The notes beneath the pieces are model-generated. The model was not told the DNA's origin, did not search any database, and worked only from the letters and a program-made list of their open reading frames with translations. This document shows, one piece after another, positions 26,604-35,362 of a stretch of 64,000 nucleotides of DNA (its first letter is position 1; each line of letters opens with the position of its first letter). Position numbers and translations under genes: made by a program. Origin of the DNA: Bacillota bacterium (GTDB taxonomy: Bacteria > Bacillota > Clostridia > Peptostreptococcales > Anaerovoracaceae); NCBI GenBank assembly GCA_017459895.1, contig JAFUCA010000007.1, positions 62,001 through 126,000 of the forward strand, written 5' to 3'.

Positions 26604-26735
26604 AACTCATGGGGGATGTCGCATTATGCGATGTCTCTCTTTTTGATGTCCTCCGGGGTCAAATCCAAATCGGATTTCAATGCAGCTGTTACCTCTCGCA
26701 AAAGGTAGGCGCGCAATCTTAGCGGAGAATGCTGG

Positions 26736-27138
26736 TTTCCGCGAAAAACCGTAATTAGAAGGTGTCTTCGCGGAAGCCTCGGATGTGACCTTGGTAAGAA
26801 GAAGTGTGTTTCCGCGATAATCCACGGATACGAGTACTCTTCGCAGAAATCGTCACGCCGTTCTATACGGGTTCATCGTTTTTCCGCGAAGGCCTATAGA
26901 ATATGAGAGAGTTTCGCATAAGAAGTTTGGATGACCTGCGACGGGATATACAGTTTTCTGCGAAGAACTGCGGTTAGGAGGTGTCTTCGCAGAAAACTCG
27001 GATGTGACCTCGATAAGAAAGAATTTACTTCTGCGACAATCTGCGGATATGAGGTCTCTTCGCAGAAAATATTAATCTGACAGCGAAGGGGCCCCTATTC
27101 TTCCGCGAAGATTCATAAATACTATGCGATTTCGCAGA
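26736..27138. repeat. Higher-order array of six inverted-repeat units (72-75 bp period)
   Basis: Twelve ~9-bp arms, consensus TTCYGCGAA and its complement TTCGCRGAA, alternate in orientation. Units start at 26736, 26808, 26881, 26953, 27028 and 27100; partner arms begin 30-32 bp later (26766, 26840, 26911, 26983, 27059, 27130). Units 1-3 and 4-6 correspond one to one, forming a 217-220 bp higher-order repeat. The best hairpin is 26953-26965 with 26983-26995 (13 perfect pairs). Arms in unit 1 and unit 4 differ at one position and their partners change to keep pairing. The array fills most of the 26517-27292 gap; no gene is seen in it. Confidence 0.85.
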
Positions 27139-27201
27139 AGTAGAGATGATTTTTACAGGAAGCGGACTTAGAGAGGGCTCTGCTCCAATCGTCGGCACAT
27201 C

Positions 27202-27241
27202 GAAAAAGGAGCCTCACACTAATCACTTAGTGCAAAAGCCC
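27202..27241 (-). terminator. Terminator of trxA
   Basis: On the minus strand GGGGC and inner CACTAA pair with TTAGTG and GCTCC around a GTGA loop, followed by TTTTT (27206-27202). Confidence 0.65.
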
Positions 27242-27292
27242 CTTTCCTGTGCGTGTCTTGCTATCTATCCGGATGGATCCCGTGCGGGCGGC

Positions 27293-27601
27293 TTAAAACA
27301 GCTTCAGGATCTCTTCCTTCGGAACGGCGCCCACCAGCTGGTTCACTTTCTCGCCGCCCTTGAAGACCATCATGGTCGGGATGCTCATGATACCGAACTG
27401 CTGCGCCAGCTCCGGCTGCTCATCCACATTGACCTTGCCGATCTTGACCTTGCCTTCGTTCTCCTCCGCGATCTCGGAGAGGATCGGGCCGACCATCTGA
27501 CATGGGCCGCACCAGACCGCCCAAAAGTCCACCAGCACCGGAATATCGGATTTCAGAACTTCCTGTTCAAAATTGTCTTTCGTAATTGTAATCTCTGCCA
27601 T
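27293..27601 (-). CDS. trxA: Thioredoxin
   Basis: 102 residues from ATG 27601 (AAAGGAG 10 nt upstream). Active site WCGPC in [18 protein letters not shown] and the cis-Pro loop [11 protein letters not shown] are intact, and the length is standard. It is a general cytoplasmic disulfide reductase, here next to an XRE-type regulator on the same strand. Its thioredoxin reductase is not in the window. Confidence 0.96.
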   Translation of the reverse strand: MAEITITKDNFEQEVLKSDIPVLVDFWAVWCGPCQMVGPILSEIAEENEGKVKIGKVNVDEQPELAQQFGIMSIPTMMVFKGGEKVNQLVGAVPKEEILKLF

Positions 27602-27634
27602 CTTCACTTAACTCCTTTCTTCGTGTTACTGCCA

Positions 27635-28084
27635 TTATATCCAGTTCGGGAGCAAAGCGCAATTAGAATCATCTACCGTGAAGGATCCCTGCTTCCCTCC
27701 GAAGGTAAAGCGGATGTCCATGCGCAGGCCGGCGTTCCGGTCCGAGTCTGCCCCATGGGAATCCCGCAGGATCAGATTCCCGCCGAAATCTACTGCCTCC
27801 TCCGGTCGCATAGGCCTTCCCGGAGCTTCCGGCTCCTTCAGGCCCTCCCGATCTTTCGTCAGCAGGTCCTCCCGATCTTTCGTCAGCAGGTCCTCCCGGT
27901 CCTTCGTCAGCAGGACCTCCTCCAGCGCCAGCCGGGTCCCGTAGCGGGGATTCTTCGTGATCCCCGCCATGATCTTGCTGATGGTGCTGACGGAAATCCC
28001 GCTCAGATGCGACAGCTCCTCATTCGTCAGATGCAGCCGCTCCTTCTGCTGCCGCATCTCCTCCAGTGTCATGAAATCGACCAT
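27635..28084 (-). CDS. XRE-like helix-turn-helix protein with heptad-like tandem repeat
   Basis: 149 residues from ATG 28084 (AAAGGAGGATT upstream). The N-terminal 60 residues form an HTH_3 domain (LHLTNEELSHLSGISVSTISKIMAG). Next come three tandem copies of LLTKDRED, encoded by a 24-bp repeat. The C-terminal ~75 residues (VDFGGNLILRDS...FTFGGKQGSFTVDDSN) match nothing I recognise. Located between trxA and the ABC exporter operon; it could regulate either. Copy-number change of the repeat would alter the spacer length without shifting frame. Confidence 0.7.
   Translation of the reverse strand: MVDFMTLEEMRQQKERLHLTNEELSHLSGISVSTISKIMAGITKNPRYGTRLALEEVLLTKDREDLLTKDREDLLTKDREGLKEPEAPGRPMRPEEAVDFGGNLILRDSHGADSDRNAGLRMDIRFTFGGKQGSFTVDDSNCALLPNWI
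27844..27925. repeat. Three 24-bp tandem repeats inside the XRE gene
   Basis: Unit GGTCCTCCCGATCTTTCGTC plus AGCA, repeated three times with a few substitutions in the last copy; in frame, coding LLTKDRED. Confidence 0.8.
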
Positions 28085-28169
28085 TCTCCAATCCTCCTTT
28101 GCCTCTATGCTATCAGCACAGGAGTTGGATGTCAATTCCATATTTTGTTATATTTTACCAATTCACCGC

Positions 28170-30044
28170 TTACTCCGCGAACTGGCTGTTGTACAGCTTC
28201 GCGTAGAAGCCGCCCCTGGCCATCAGTTCCTCGTGATTGCCCTGCTCGACGATATCCCCGTGATCCATGACCAGAATGTGGTCCGCTCCACGGATCGTAG
28301 ATAGGCGATGGGCGATGACAAAGCTGGTCCGCCCCTCCATCAGGCGGTCCATGGCGTTCTGGATCAGCTGTTCCGTCCGGGTATCGACGGAGCTGGTCGC
28401 TTCATCCAGGATCATGATCGGGGAATCCGACAGGATCGCCCGGGCGATGGTCAGCAGCTGCTTCTGGCCTGCGGAAATATTGTTGGCTTCCTCATTGATC
28501 TCCAGATCATAGCCCTTCGGCTGGGTGCGGATGAAGAAATCGATATGGGCAGCCTTTGCAGCCGCCTCCACCTCTTCGTCCGTCGCATCGGTCCGGCCGT
28601 AGCGGATGTTTTCCCGCACCGTCCCGCTGTGCAGCCAGGTATCCTGCAGCACCATGCCGAACATCCGGCGCAGCTCCTGGCGGGAATAGTCCCGGATGTC
28701 GCGGCCATCCACGCAGATGCGGCCGCCATTCAGCTCGTAAAACCGCATCATCAGCTTCACGATGGTCGTCTTGCCGGCGCCCGTCGGACCCACGATCGCA
28801 ATGCTCTGACCGGGCTTGGCGGTAAAGGAAAAGTCCCCGATGACCGGCTCCTGTGCATGGTAACCGAAGCTGACATGCTCGAACCGGACCTCGCCGCGCA
28901 CCGGATGCTGCGCCGGATCCGCCCCCGCGGCCTCCGCCGCGTCCACAGCCGGATCCTCCTCCTCGTCCTCTTCGATCAATTCGAAGATCCGTTCCGCCGC
29001 GGCAGCCGTGGACTGAAGCAGATTGACGATGTTCGCCACCTGAGTGATGGGCTGGTTGAAATTCCGAACGTACTGGATGAAGGCCTGAATGTCGCCGATG
29101 GAGATCCGTCCGATGATGGCGAAATAGCCGCCCAGAAGACATACCATCACGAAAGCCAGATTGCCGATGAACTGAGTCATAGGCATCATCAGTCCCGAAA
29201 GGAACTGGGACTTCCAGCCCGACTCGCAGAGCTTATCATTGTACGCCTCGAACTCCTCGATGGAGATCTCCTCCCGGTTGAAGGCCTTGATGACATCGTG
29301 GCCGCCGTACATCTCCTCCACATGGCCGTTGACGTGGCCCAGGTACTCCTGCTGCGCCCGGAAATGGCCCTGGGATTTCGAGACCACGATCCGGATGACC
29401 GTCATGGAAGCCGGAATGACCAGCAGCGCCGCCAGGGTCATGATCACGCTGATCCGCAGCATCATGATCAGGATGCCCACCAGCGTAACGAAGCTGGTGA
29501 TCATCTGCGTGATGCTGGTGGAAAGCGCCTGGTTGACGGTCTCAATGTCGTTGACCATCCGGCTCTGCAGCTCCCCGTGGGTGGTTTCATCAAAGTATTT
29601 CAGCGGCAGCCGGTTCAGTTTCTTCGACATTTCGTCCCGGAAGGTGTAGATCACCTTCTGCGATACGCCGGCCATGAGCCAGCCCTGGATCACGCCGAAC
29701 AGCAGGCTGAGCCCGTAGAGGGCCAGCAGGATTCCCAGGATCACCAGCAGGCTCTGATAATCAACTCCGCCGCTTTGGAGGCCCGTCACCACCCGATCCG
29801 TCGCCAGACCCAGGATGGCCGGGGAAATGATATGGAACACTGTGCTGGCGACAGCGCAGATCAGCACGATCACCAGCTTCACCGTGTGGGGTTTCAGGTA
29901 CTTCGCAAGGGTGCGCATGGTGCCTTTGAAGTCCTTCGCCTTCTCTCCGGGCATCATGGCCTGGGGGCCGCCGCCGCGCCTTCTTCTCTGGGGCTGTCTG
30001 CCCTCCGGACGGGCCGCTGTCTTCTTCATATCCGTCTGTGTCAC
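28170..30044 (-). CDS. ABC exporter half-transporter, catalytically complete subunit
   Basis: 624 residues: an N-terminal basic extension, six membrane helices (~45-350), and a nucleotide-binding domain with Walker A GPTGAGKTT, signature ISAGQKQLL and Walker B MILDEATSSVDTRTEQ. The Glu after Walker B is present. It overlaps the upstream half-transporter by 4 bp and the two should form a heterodimer of the LmrCD/TmrAB kind, exporting lipids, drugs or peptides. An extra acidic insert (IEEDEEEDPAVDAAEAAGADPAQHP) joins the two domains. Confidence 0.92.
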   Translation of the reverse strand: MTQTDMKKTAARPEGRQPQRRRRGGGPQAMMPGEKAKDFKGTMRTLAKYLKPHTVKLVIVLICAVASTVFHIISPAILGLATDRVVTGLQSGGVDYQSLLVILGILLALYGLSLLFGVIQGWLMAGVSQKVIYTFRDEMSKKLNRLPLKYFDETTHGELQSRMVNDIETVNQALSTSITQMITSFVTLVGILIMMLRISVIMTLAALLVIPASMTVIRIVVSKSQGHFRAQQEYLGHVNGHVEEMYGGHDVIKAFNREEISIEEFEAYNDKLCESGWKSQFLSGLMMPMTQFIGNLAFVMVCLLGGYFAIIGRISIGDIQAFIQYVRNFNQPITQVANIVNLLQSTAAAAERIFELIEEDEEEDPAVDAAEAAGADPAQHPVRGEVRFEHVSFGYHAQEPVIGDFSFTAKPGQSIAIVGPTGAGKTTIVKLMMRFYELNGGRICVDGRDIRDYSRQELRRMFGMVLQDTWLHSGTVRENIRYGRTDATDEEVEAAAKAAHIDFFIRTQPKGYDLEINEEANNISAGQKQLLTIARAILSDSPIMILDEATSSVDTRTEQLIQNAMDRLMEGRTSFVIAHRLSTIRGADHILVMDHGDIVEQGNHEELMARGGFYAKLYNSQFAE

Positions 30045-31828
30045 CGGATCCGCCCCCTTTCCTCATTCTCCGCTGGTGGTTTCGCCGCATCCGCCGCGTA
30101 CCGCTGCAGTTCCTCTTCCGAGAGCTGGGACCGGGCGATCTCCTGATAGACCCGGCAGTCCGCCATCAGCTGACGGTGCGTGCCCTTGCCGACGATCCGG
30201 CCTTCATCCAGAACGATGATCTGATCCGCGTCCAGGATCGTGTTGATCCGCTGGGCAACGATCAGGATCGTGCTGTCCGCGGCTTCCTTCTTCAGGGCCG
30301 CCCGCAGCGCCTTATCGGTGGTGAAGTCCAGGGCGCTGAAGCTGTCGTCAAAGATATATACGGAAGGCTTCTTCACCAGCGCCCGCGCGATGGAAAGCCG
30401 CTGCTTCTGTCCGCCGGAGACGTTGGTTCCGCCCTGAGCCACCGGCTCCTCAAATCCGTACTCCTTCGTGCGGATAAATTCCATGGCCTGCGCGGTCTGA
30501 GCCGCAGCCTCCAGTTCCTCCTGACCGGCATCCTCCCTGCCGTAACGCAGGTTGCTGGCGATGGTCCCCGAGAACAGAGTTCCCTTCTGGGGCACCAGTC
30601 CGATCCGCTCCCTCAGATCGTGCTGCCGGATCTGCCGCACGTCGATCCCGTCCACCAGCACCTGTCCCTCGGTCACATCATAAAACCGGGGGATCAGCTG
30701 GATCAGGGTGGACTTGCCGCTTCCCGTACCGCCGATGATGGCGGTCGTCTCTCCGGGCCGGGCGGTAAAGCTGATGTCCGTCAGGGTGTTGTTCTCCGCG
30801 TCCGGATAAGCGAAGCAGGCATGGCGGAATTCCACCAGACCTCTCGGCTGCGAGAGCTGCAAAGGCTGGACCGGGTCTTCGATGCTCAGATCCGTCCCCA
30901 GGACCTCACTGATCCGCTGGGCCGACACGATCGCCCGGGGCAGCAGGATGAACATGGCCGTTACGAACAGGAAGGACATGATCACGTGCATGGCGTACTG
31001 CAGGTAGGCCAGCATATCTCCGATCATCAGCTTGTCCGCCTCGATCAGATGCGCTCCCGCCCAGATGATCAGCACGCTGATCGCGTTCATGACGAACATC
31101 AGCGACGGCATCAGAAAAGACATCGCCCGGTTGATAAAGATGTTGATGTTCGTCAGATCCAGATTGGCGTCGTCGAAGCGGCGCTCCTCCTGCCGCTCGG
31201 TGGTGAAGGCCCGGATGACCAGGATCCCGGCCAGGCGCTCCTTCATGATCAGGTTCAGACGGTCCAGCTTCGACTGGAGCACGCGAAACTTCGGGAGCAC
31301 CGCGAAGAAGGCGATGCCCATGATGCAGATGATCACCCCCAGGGCGACCCCGATGGTCCAGGACAGGGATACGCTGGTGTGCAGCGCTTTGTAGACGGCG
31401 CCGATACCCATGATGGGGGCGAACAGCGCCATCCGAAGCATCATGGTCGTGGTCTGCTGCACCATCTGAATGTCATTGGTGGACCGCGTGATCAGCGACG
31501 CTGTCGAAAACCGGTCCATCTCCGCTGTGGAAAAGGCGGTCACCTTGTGGAACAGCGCGCTTCGGATGTTCCGCGAGATCCGCGCCGCAGACCATGCGGC
31601 GAAGAAGCTGCCCCCGATCGCGCAGATCATGGAGCCGGCGGAGACCGCGATCATGATCGCCCCCATGCTTTTCACGTAGGACAGATCTCCCGGCACGATT
31701 CCCTGATTGATGATGTCGGACATGTATCCCGGCAGCGCCAGCTCGCACATAGCCTGTCCGAACAGGAACGCCGCGATCAGGAATATGAAAGGTATATAGT
31801 TTCTGTAATAGCGCAGTATGTATGTCAT
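30041..31828 (-). CDS. ABC exporter half-transporter with non-canonical ATP site
   Basis: 595 residues: membrane domain of six helices, then Walker A GGTGSGKST, signature VSGGQKQRL and Walker B VYIFDDSFSALD. The catalytic Glu is replaced by Asp, the usual mark of the degenerate partner in heterodimeric exporters. It starts 9 bp after the radical SAM gene stop and overlaps the next half-transporter by 4 bp, so the three genes form one operon. Confidence 0.92.
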   Translation of the reverse strand: MTYILRYYRNYIPFIFLIAAFLFGQAMCELALPGYMSDIINQGIVPGDLSYVKSMGAIMIAVSAGSMICAIGGSFFAAWSAARISRNIRSALFHKVTAFSTAEMDRFSTASLITRSTNDIQMVQQTTTMMLRMALFAPIMGIGAVYKALHTSVSLSWTIGVALGVIICIMGIAFFAVLPKFRVLQSKLDRLNLIMKERLAGILVIRAFTTERQEERRFDDANLDLTNINIFINRAMSFLMPSLMFVMNAISVLIIWAGAHLIEADKLMIGDMLAYLQYAMHVIMSFLFVTAMFILLPRAIVSAQRISEVLGTDLSIEDPVQPLQLSQPRGLVEFRHACFAYPDAENNTLTDISFTARPGETTAIIGGTGSGKSTLIQLIPRFYDVTEGQVLVDGIDVRQIRQHDLRERIGLVPQKGTLFSGTIASNLRYGREDAGQEELEAAAQTAQAMEFIRTKEYGFEEPVAQGGTNVSGGQKQRLSIARALVKKPSVYIFDDSFSALDFTTDKALRAALKKEAADSTILIVAQRINTILDADQIIVLDEGRIVGKGTHRQLMADCRVYQEIARSQLSEEELQRYAADAAKPPAENEERGRIR

Positions 31829-31837
31829 TTATTCCTT

Positions 31838-32941
31838 CTATTGCAATAATTCTCCGATCTGGACGCCTTTGCCGGCAAGAGCGCAGCCGCCGCTGTGATC
31901 CTCCTGGAGCATATCCCGCTCCTCCAGCCGGGCGAACAGCCGGGACCGGATCGCCTCCCGGACCGATGTCTGCCGGACATTGATGTCGGAGAAGGGCGCG
32001 AAGGGACAGGGTTCCGCGTCTCCCTCGGCGCTGATATGGAAGAACCCTCTGCCCGCCGCGAGGCATCCGCCGAATTCCTTCTCATCTCCGGGGAAGGACA
32101 GGAATACCATCCGGTCATACTCCCGGCGAAGCTGATCCAGCCGCTGATCCATCCTCTCTCTGGCCTCATCGTCCGGCTCCAGGCGGCGGTCATCCTCTCC
32201 CGTCGCGACATAGTCCACATAGAGGACCATCTTGCATCCGCTCTCCCGCAAAAGCCCGAGAAACTCCGGATCGGTGATCTCCTCCAGATTGTCGGTGGTC
32301 GCCGTGATGGAAACGCCGAAGGGCAGTCCCTTTGATTTCAGCTTCCCCATGACATCCAGCAGGATCTGATAGATGCCGCGGCCGCGGCGTTCATCGGTCG
32401 TGTTCTCCCCGCCTTCGATGCTGATGACCGGCAGCAGGTTCCTGCAGCGGTCGTACAGCTTCAGGTAATCCTCGTCCATGAAGATCCCGTTGGTGATGAT
32501 CGGAAACAGGATGCTCCGGTGTACTCCCGCCTTCTCGATCACATCCCGGCAGAGCATGGGCTCACCGCCGACGAGGAAGATGAAGCTGACCCCCAGATCC
32601 TCGGATTCCCGGAACACCCGGTCCCAGTCCTCCGTCGTCATGGGCTCCTTCTGTCCGGTGCTCCCGGCATCGCTGCAGCCCGTGCTCCCGCAGCTGTTCG
32701 CGTGGGCAAAGCAACCGGCGCAGTGCAGGTTGCAGTCCCGGGTGATGCTGGCGATGAGGAATGGCGGGATGTGCTCCCCAGCCTTTTCATAGGAATCCCG
32801 CTTCTTCGCCGCCTTTCGCGCCGATGCGGCGAAGCTCATCAGAAACGCCGTCTCTCTGGGATTATCGAAGGTCGCCTTCAGCGAATCCTTCATGATATTC
32901 TCGATTTCCTCGCTCAGATACTTCGTCAGATCGATTTTCAT
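31838..32941 (-). CDS. Radical SAM protein with SPASM-like C-terminal cysteines
   Basis: 367 residues. The radical SAM cluster is CNLHCAGC (CxxxCxxC) at ~73-80, followed by the SAM-binding FIFLVGGEPMLCRDV. A Cys/Ser/Gly-rich insertion (ANSCGSTGCSDAGSTGQ) follows the cluster directly. C-terminal cysteines (GGCLAAGRG, EPCPFAPF, GGCALAG) suggest an auxiliary cluster. It leads an operon with a heterodimeric ABC exporter. By analogy with other rSAM/exporter pairs the product could be a modified small molecule or peptide, but no precursor gene is visible. ATG 32941 lacks a strong ribosome site. Confidence 0.85.
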   Translation of the reverse strand: MKIDLTKYLSEEIENIMKDSLKATFDNPRETAFLMSFAASARKAAKKRDSYEKAGEHIPPFLIASITRDCNLHCAGCFAHANSCGSTGCSDAGSTGQKEPMTTEDWDRVFRESEDLGVSFIFLVGGEPMLCRDVIEKAGVHRSILFPIITNGIFMDEDYLKLYDRCRNLLPVISIEGGENTTDERRGRGIYQILLDVMGKLKSKGLPFGVSITATTDNLEEITDPEFLGLLRESGCKMVLYVDYVATGEDDRRLEPDDEARERMDQRLDQLRREYDRMVFLSFPGDEKEFGGCLAAGRGFFHISAEGDAEPCPFAPFSDINVRQTSVREAIRSRLFARLEERDMLQEDHSGGCALAGKGVQIGELLQ

Positions 32942-32981
32942 TTTTATGTTAAGCCCCTTTTATATTTTATAAAATTATATT

Positions 32982-32998
32982 TGATAAAATATTTATCA
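32982..32998 (-). promoter_or_regulatory. Palindromic operator over the rSAM-ABC transcription start
   Basis: TGATAAA-ATA-TTTATCA, a perfect 7-3-7 palindrome located right after the -10 and over the predicted start near 32997, the standard place for a repressor. Half-sites recall Fur-like GATAAT or FNR-like TTGAT, but the spacing fits neither exactly. Confidence 0.6.
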
Positions 32999-33003
32999 TA
33001 TCA

Positions 33004-33032
33004 ATTATACCATAGAAGCTCTTGAGAATCAA
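33004..33032 (-). promoter_or_regulatory. Promoter of the rSAM-ABC operon
   Basis: TTGATT (33032-33027), 17-bp spacer ending TGG, TATAAT (33009-33004). Confidence 0.75.
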
Positions 33033-33072
33033 CTGGGATTTTAAATAAGTTCCTTGCTTCCTGGCCGGGAGC

Positions 33073-34068
33073 TTACAGACGCACGGTGACCTCTCCGGTG
33101 GTCAGGGTTTCCCGGCTGCCATCGGTATAGATCACCTGCAGGCCGCCGTCATCGTCGATGCCCAGGACCCGGGCAGAGGCGCCGGTGAGATCGTCCTCGG
33201 GGCTCTGCCGGTAGACGCCCTTGAACACCCGAACGTTCCGGCCGATGAGCAGGCTCTTTCCGCGATACGTCTCCATGAAGGCCTTCCGGTCGATGTCCTC
33301 CAGATATTTCAGGACCCGGCCGATGATCTGGGCGGCCAGCTCGGACCGGGAGTAATCCCCCTCCACGGCGCCCGCCACCTTCAGAAGCTCCTCAGGGAAG
33401 CCTTCCAGATTGGTGTTGACCCCGATACCGATGACCAGGTGATCGATCTGTCCGCTTTCGAAGTCGGTGATGCCCTCCGTCAGGATCCCGCAGACCTTCC
33501 GGCCGGACAGGTACACGTCATTGACCCATTTGATGAGAGCCGGATCCTTCTGTCCGCAGGTGGCATCGATGGCCTCGGCCACCGCCGCTGCCGCCGCCAC
33601 GGTAACCAGGACGGATTTTGACAGGTCGAAGTCGGGTCTGACGATAATGCTCAGGTAGATGCCTTCCTTCGGTGAAAAGAAACTGCGGCCCAGCCTGCCT
33701 TTGCCTGCGGTCTGCTGCAGGGCGATGACCGCGGAGCCGTGGACCTGCGCCTCGGGTTCGTTTACCGCGATCTGCCGCGCCCGGTTGTTGGTGGAATCGA
33801 TCACGTCGTACACGTACAGGCCGTTGTTTCGGTATTTTGCCGGGAGAAACCTTCGGATCTCCTCCTCCGACAGGAGCGTCTTCGATTCGCAGAGGCAGTA
33901 GCCGCGGTTCGTCACGGCGTCGATCCTATAGCCCGCCTCCCGCAGCGCTTTGATTGCCTTCCATACAGCGGTCCGGGACACCCCCAGCTCCTCGGACAGC
34001 TTTTCTCCGGATAAATACGATCCCTTATTCTGGTTTAATGCTTCCAGCACCGATTCCCTGACCGACAT
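33073..34068 (-). CDS. birA: Bifunctional biotin-protein ligase / biotin repressor
   Basis: 331 residues. An N-terminal winged helix (LSEELGVSRTAVWKAIKALREAGYRIDAV) binds DNA. The ligase domain follows with the biotinyl-AMP site QQTAGKGRLGRSFFSPKEGIYLSI and KWVNDVYLSGRKVCGILTE, then a C-terminal SH3-like beta domain. It biotinylates acceptor proteins and represses biotin genes when the acceptor pool is filled. bioY is the next gene on the same strand, and both promoters share GTTTACAAT. Confidence 0.94.
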   Translation of the reverse strand: MSVRESVLEALNQNKGSYLSGEKLSEELGVSRTAVWKAIKALREAGYRIDAVTNRGYCLCESKTLLSEEEIRRFLPAKYRNNGLYVYDVIDSTNNRARQIAVNEPEAQVHGSAVIALQQTAGKGRLGRSFFSPKEGIYLSIIVRPDFDLSKSVLVTVAAAAAVAEAIDATCGQKDPALIKWVNDVYLSGRKVCGILTEGITDFESGQIDHLVIGIGVNTNLEGFPEELLKVAGAVEGDYSRSELAAQIIGRVLKYLEDIDRKAFMETYRGKSLLIGRNVRVFKGVYRQSPEDDLTGASARVLGIDDDGGLQVIYTDGSRETLTTGEVTVRL

Positions 34069-34116
34069 ACTTCCTCCTTCCGCAAAAGCTGGCTGATCCG
34101 GTTTGTCTGTATCTTT

Positions 34117-34145
34117 ATTGTAAACCCTGACCGGGTCTTTCGCAA
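34117..34145 (-). promoter_or_regulatory. birA promoter with BirA-like half-site
   Basis: TTGCGA (34145-34140), 17 bp, TACAAT (34122-34117). The sequence GTTTACAA over the -10 matches a BirA operator half-site; the left half, over the -35, is degenerate. Confidence 0.55.
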
Positions 34146-34693
34146 CCGGAGGAACTATGTCTTACTGTTTTGGGCGCGGTGTGTTGCTGTTCACACATCG
34201 CCTGCGAGATGCAATGACTTTCCCGACCCCGTCCAATAGCAACGCCATTATTGGCACTTTTGATGCGTGCGGATCGAAAACTCGTATATCCTGGGATCCT
34301 TTGGGACAAATCCTCGATTTCAAACATCAGCGAATGGGATTTGTCCCGAATATCTATATTTTATGAGTTCGATTGGACCGGGACAGAGCATACGGATCGA
34401 ACCAGCGAAGGAAATGCGACGTTTCGTTCCGTCATCATCAAAATAGCTGAATTTTAAGTTCGTTTCGTACCGCCGATTTCAGATAATGAGTCAAGCCCTA
34501 TTTGCCGGAGCTAATGTCGGCAACAAACTTTTCGTGCAATAAGGCTACACACCGATGTCACTTCATCTTCAGCAAACCTTCACAATTGCTCCCCGAAATC
34601 AGCATATTCCCCTGCTACTATATAGTCACAGCAAGGGAGAAACCTCCCGGCTGAGGACAACCTCCTACGAAAGTAAATGATAATGATGACGAG
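34146..34693. other. Gene-free gap between birA and bioY with long-loop inverted repeats
   Basis: About 550 bp without a convincing gene; the short open frames here have no ribosome site or recognisable product. It holds two inverted repeats of similar design: GGGACAAATCC (34303-34313) with GGATTTGTCCC (34337-34347), 11 perfect pairs, and GTTCGAT (34367-34373) with ATCGAAC (34396-34402). Arms start 34 and 29 bp apart and the units 64 bp apart, like the array at 26736-27138 but with different arm sequences. Confidence 0.55.
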
Positions 34694-34721
34694 AAAAACC
34701 GGCTCAGACGAGCCGGTTTTT
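34694..34721 (-). terminator. Terminator of bioY
   Basis: AAAAACCGGCTC and GAGCCGGTTTTT form a 12-bp perfect hairpin with a 4-nt loop; T-tracts in both directions, so it could work on either strand. Confidence 0.9.
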
Positions 34722-34745
34722 CGTATGTTCTCTTCATTCAGATAC

Positions 34746-35324
34746 TCAGATCATCTTCCTCAGCTTCTGCACCAGAATCGCCCCGGCGGCGATTTTCAGC
34801 GCGTCTCCCGGAAGGAACGGGAAGATGCAGGAAACGAGAGATGCCCAGACACCGGTGTGGGTGCTGATCATGAACCAGGCCGTTCCCAGCAGGTAGCAGG
34901 CGAACAGGCCGACGATCATGGCGATGACGCAGACGAGGATTTCCTTTCCGGCGGAGCGGGAGGCCGCCGCCTCGCCAGCCTTTGGGATCAGCTTCTCGAT
35001 CAGAAATCCCACGAGAAATGCCGCCGCAATGTAACCGATGATGTAGCCGCCGGTCGGTCCGGCCAGCACGCTCAGGCCTCCGCGGAAACCGGCGAACACC
35101 GGCACACCCACCGCCCCCAGCAGCACGTAGACCGTCAGCGCGATGGTCCCGTATTTTTTGCCGAGAAGCCCGCCCGCCAGGAAGACGCCCAGCGTTGCCA
35201 GGTTGACCGGCACGGGAGTGAATCCCAGGGGAATGGATATAAAGGAGCAGATCGCCATCAGAGCGGCGAACAGGCCGCACAGGGCCATGTAGGTGGTTTT
35301 GGAATAGGTTCGGGTCGCTGTCAT
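34746..35324 (-). CDS. bioY: Biotin transporter substrate-binding subunit (ECF S component)
   Basis: 192 residues with six membrane helices and the BioY signatures GFTPVPVNLATLGVFLAGGLLG and AGPTGGYIIGYIAAAFLVG. It binds biotin in the membrane and works alone or with the shared ECF energising module, not present here. Single gene with a consensus promoter whose -10 overlaps a BirA-like half-site, next to birA. Confidence 0.95.
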   Translation of the reverse strand: MTATRTYSKTTYMALCGLFAALMAICSFISIPLGFTPVPVNLATLGVFLAGGLLGKKYGTIALTVYVLLGAVGVPVFAGFRGGLSVLAGPTGGYIIGYIAAAFLVGFLIEKLIPKAGEAAASRSAGKEILVCVIAMIVGLFACYLLGTAWFMISTHTGVWASLVSCIFPFLPGDALKIAAGAILVQKLRKMI

Positions 35325-35362
35325 GGAACGGTTTCCTTTCTGTTATTTATGGATCTGGTTCG

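Noticed and set aside
26607..26825. 72-codon minus-strand frame before the hairpin array
   Set aside because: It overlaps the first hairpin unit, has no ribosome site and no recognisable protein features.
26693..27138. CRISPR array
   Set aside because: Regular spacing is present, but arms alternate in orientation, there is no constant 25-37 bp repeat with unique spacers, and no cas genes lie in the window.
34157..34457. Small plus-strand open frames between birA and bioY
   Set aside because: No ribosome site, no homologous motif, and they run through inverted repeats; treated as non-coding.
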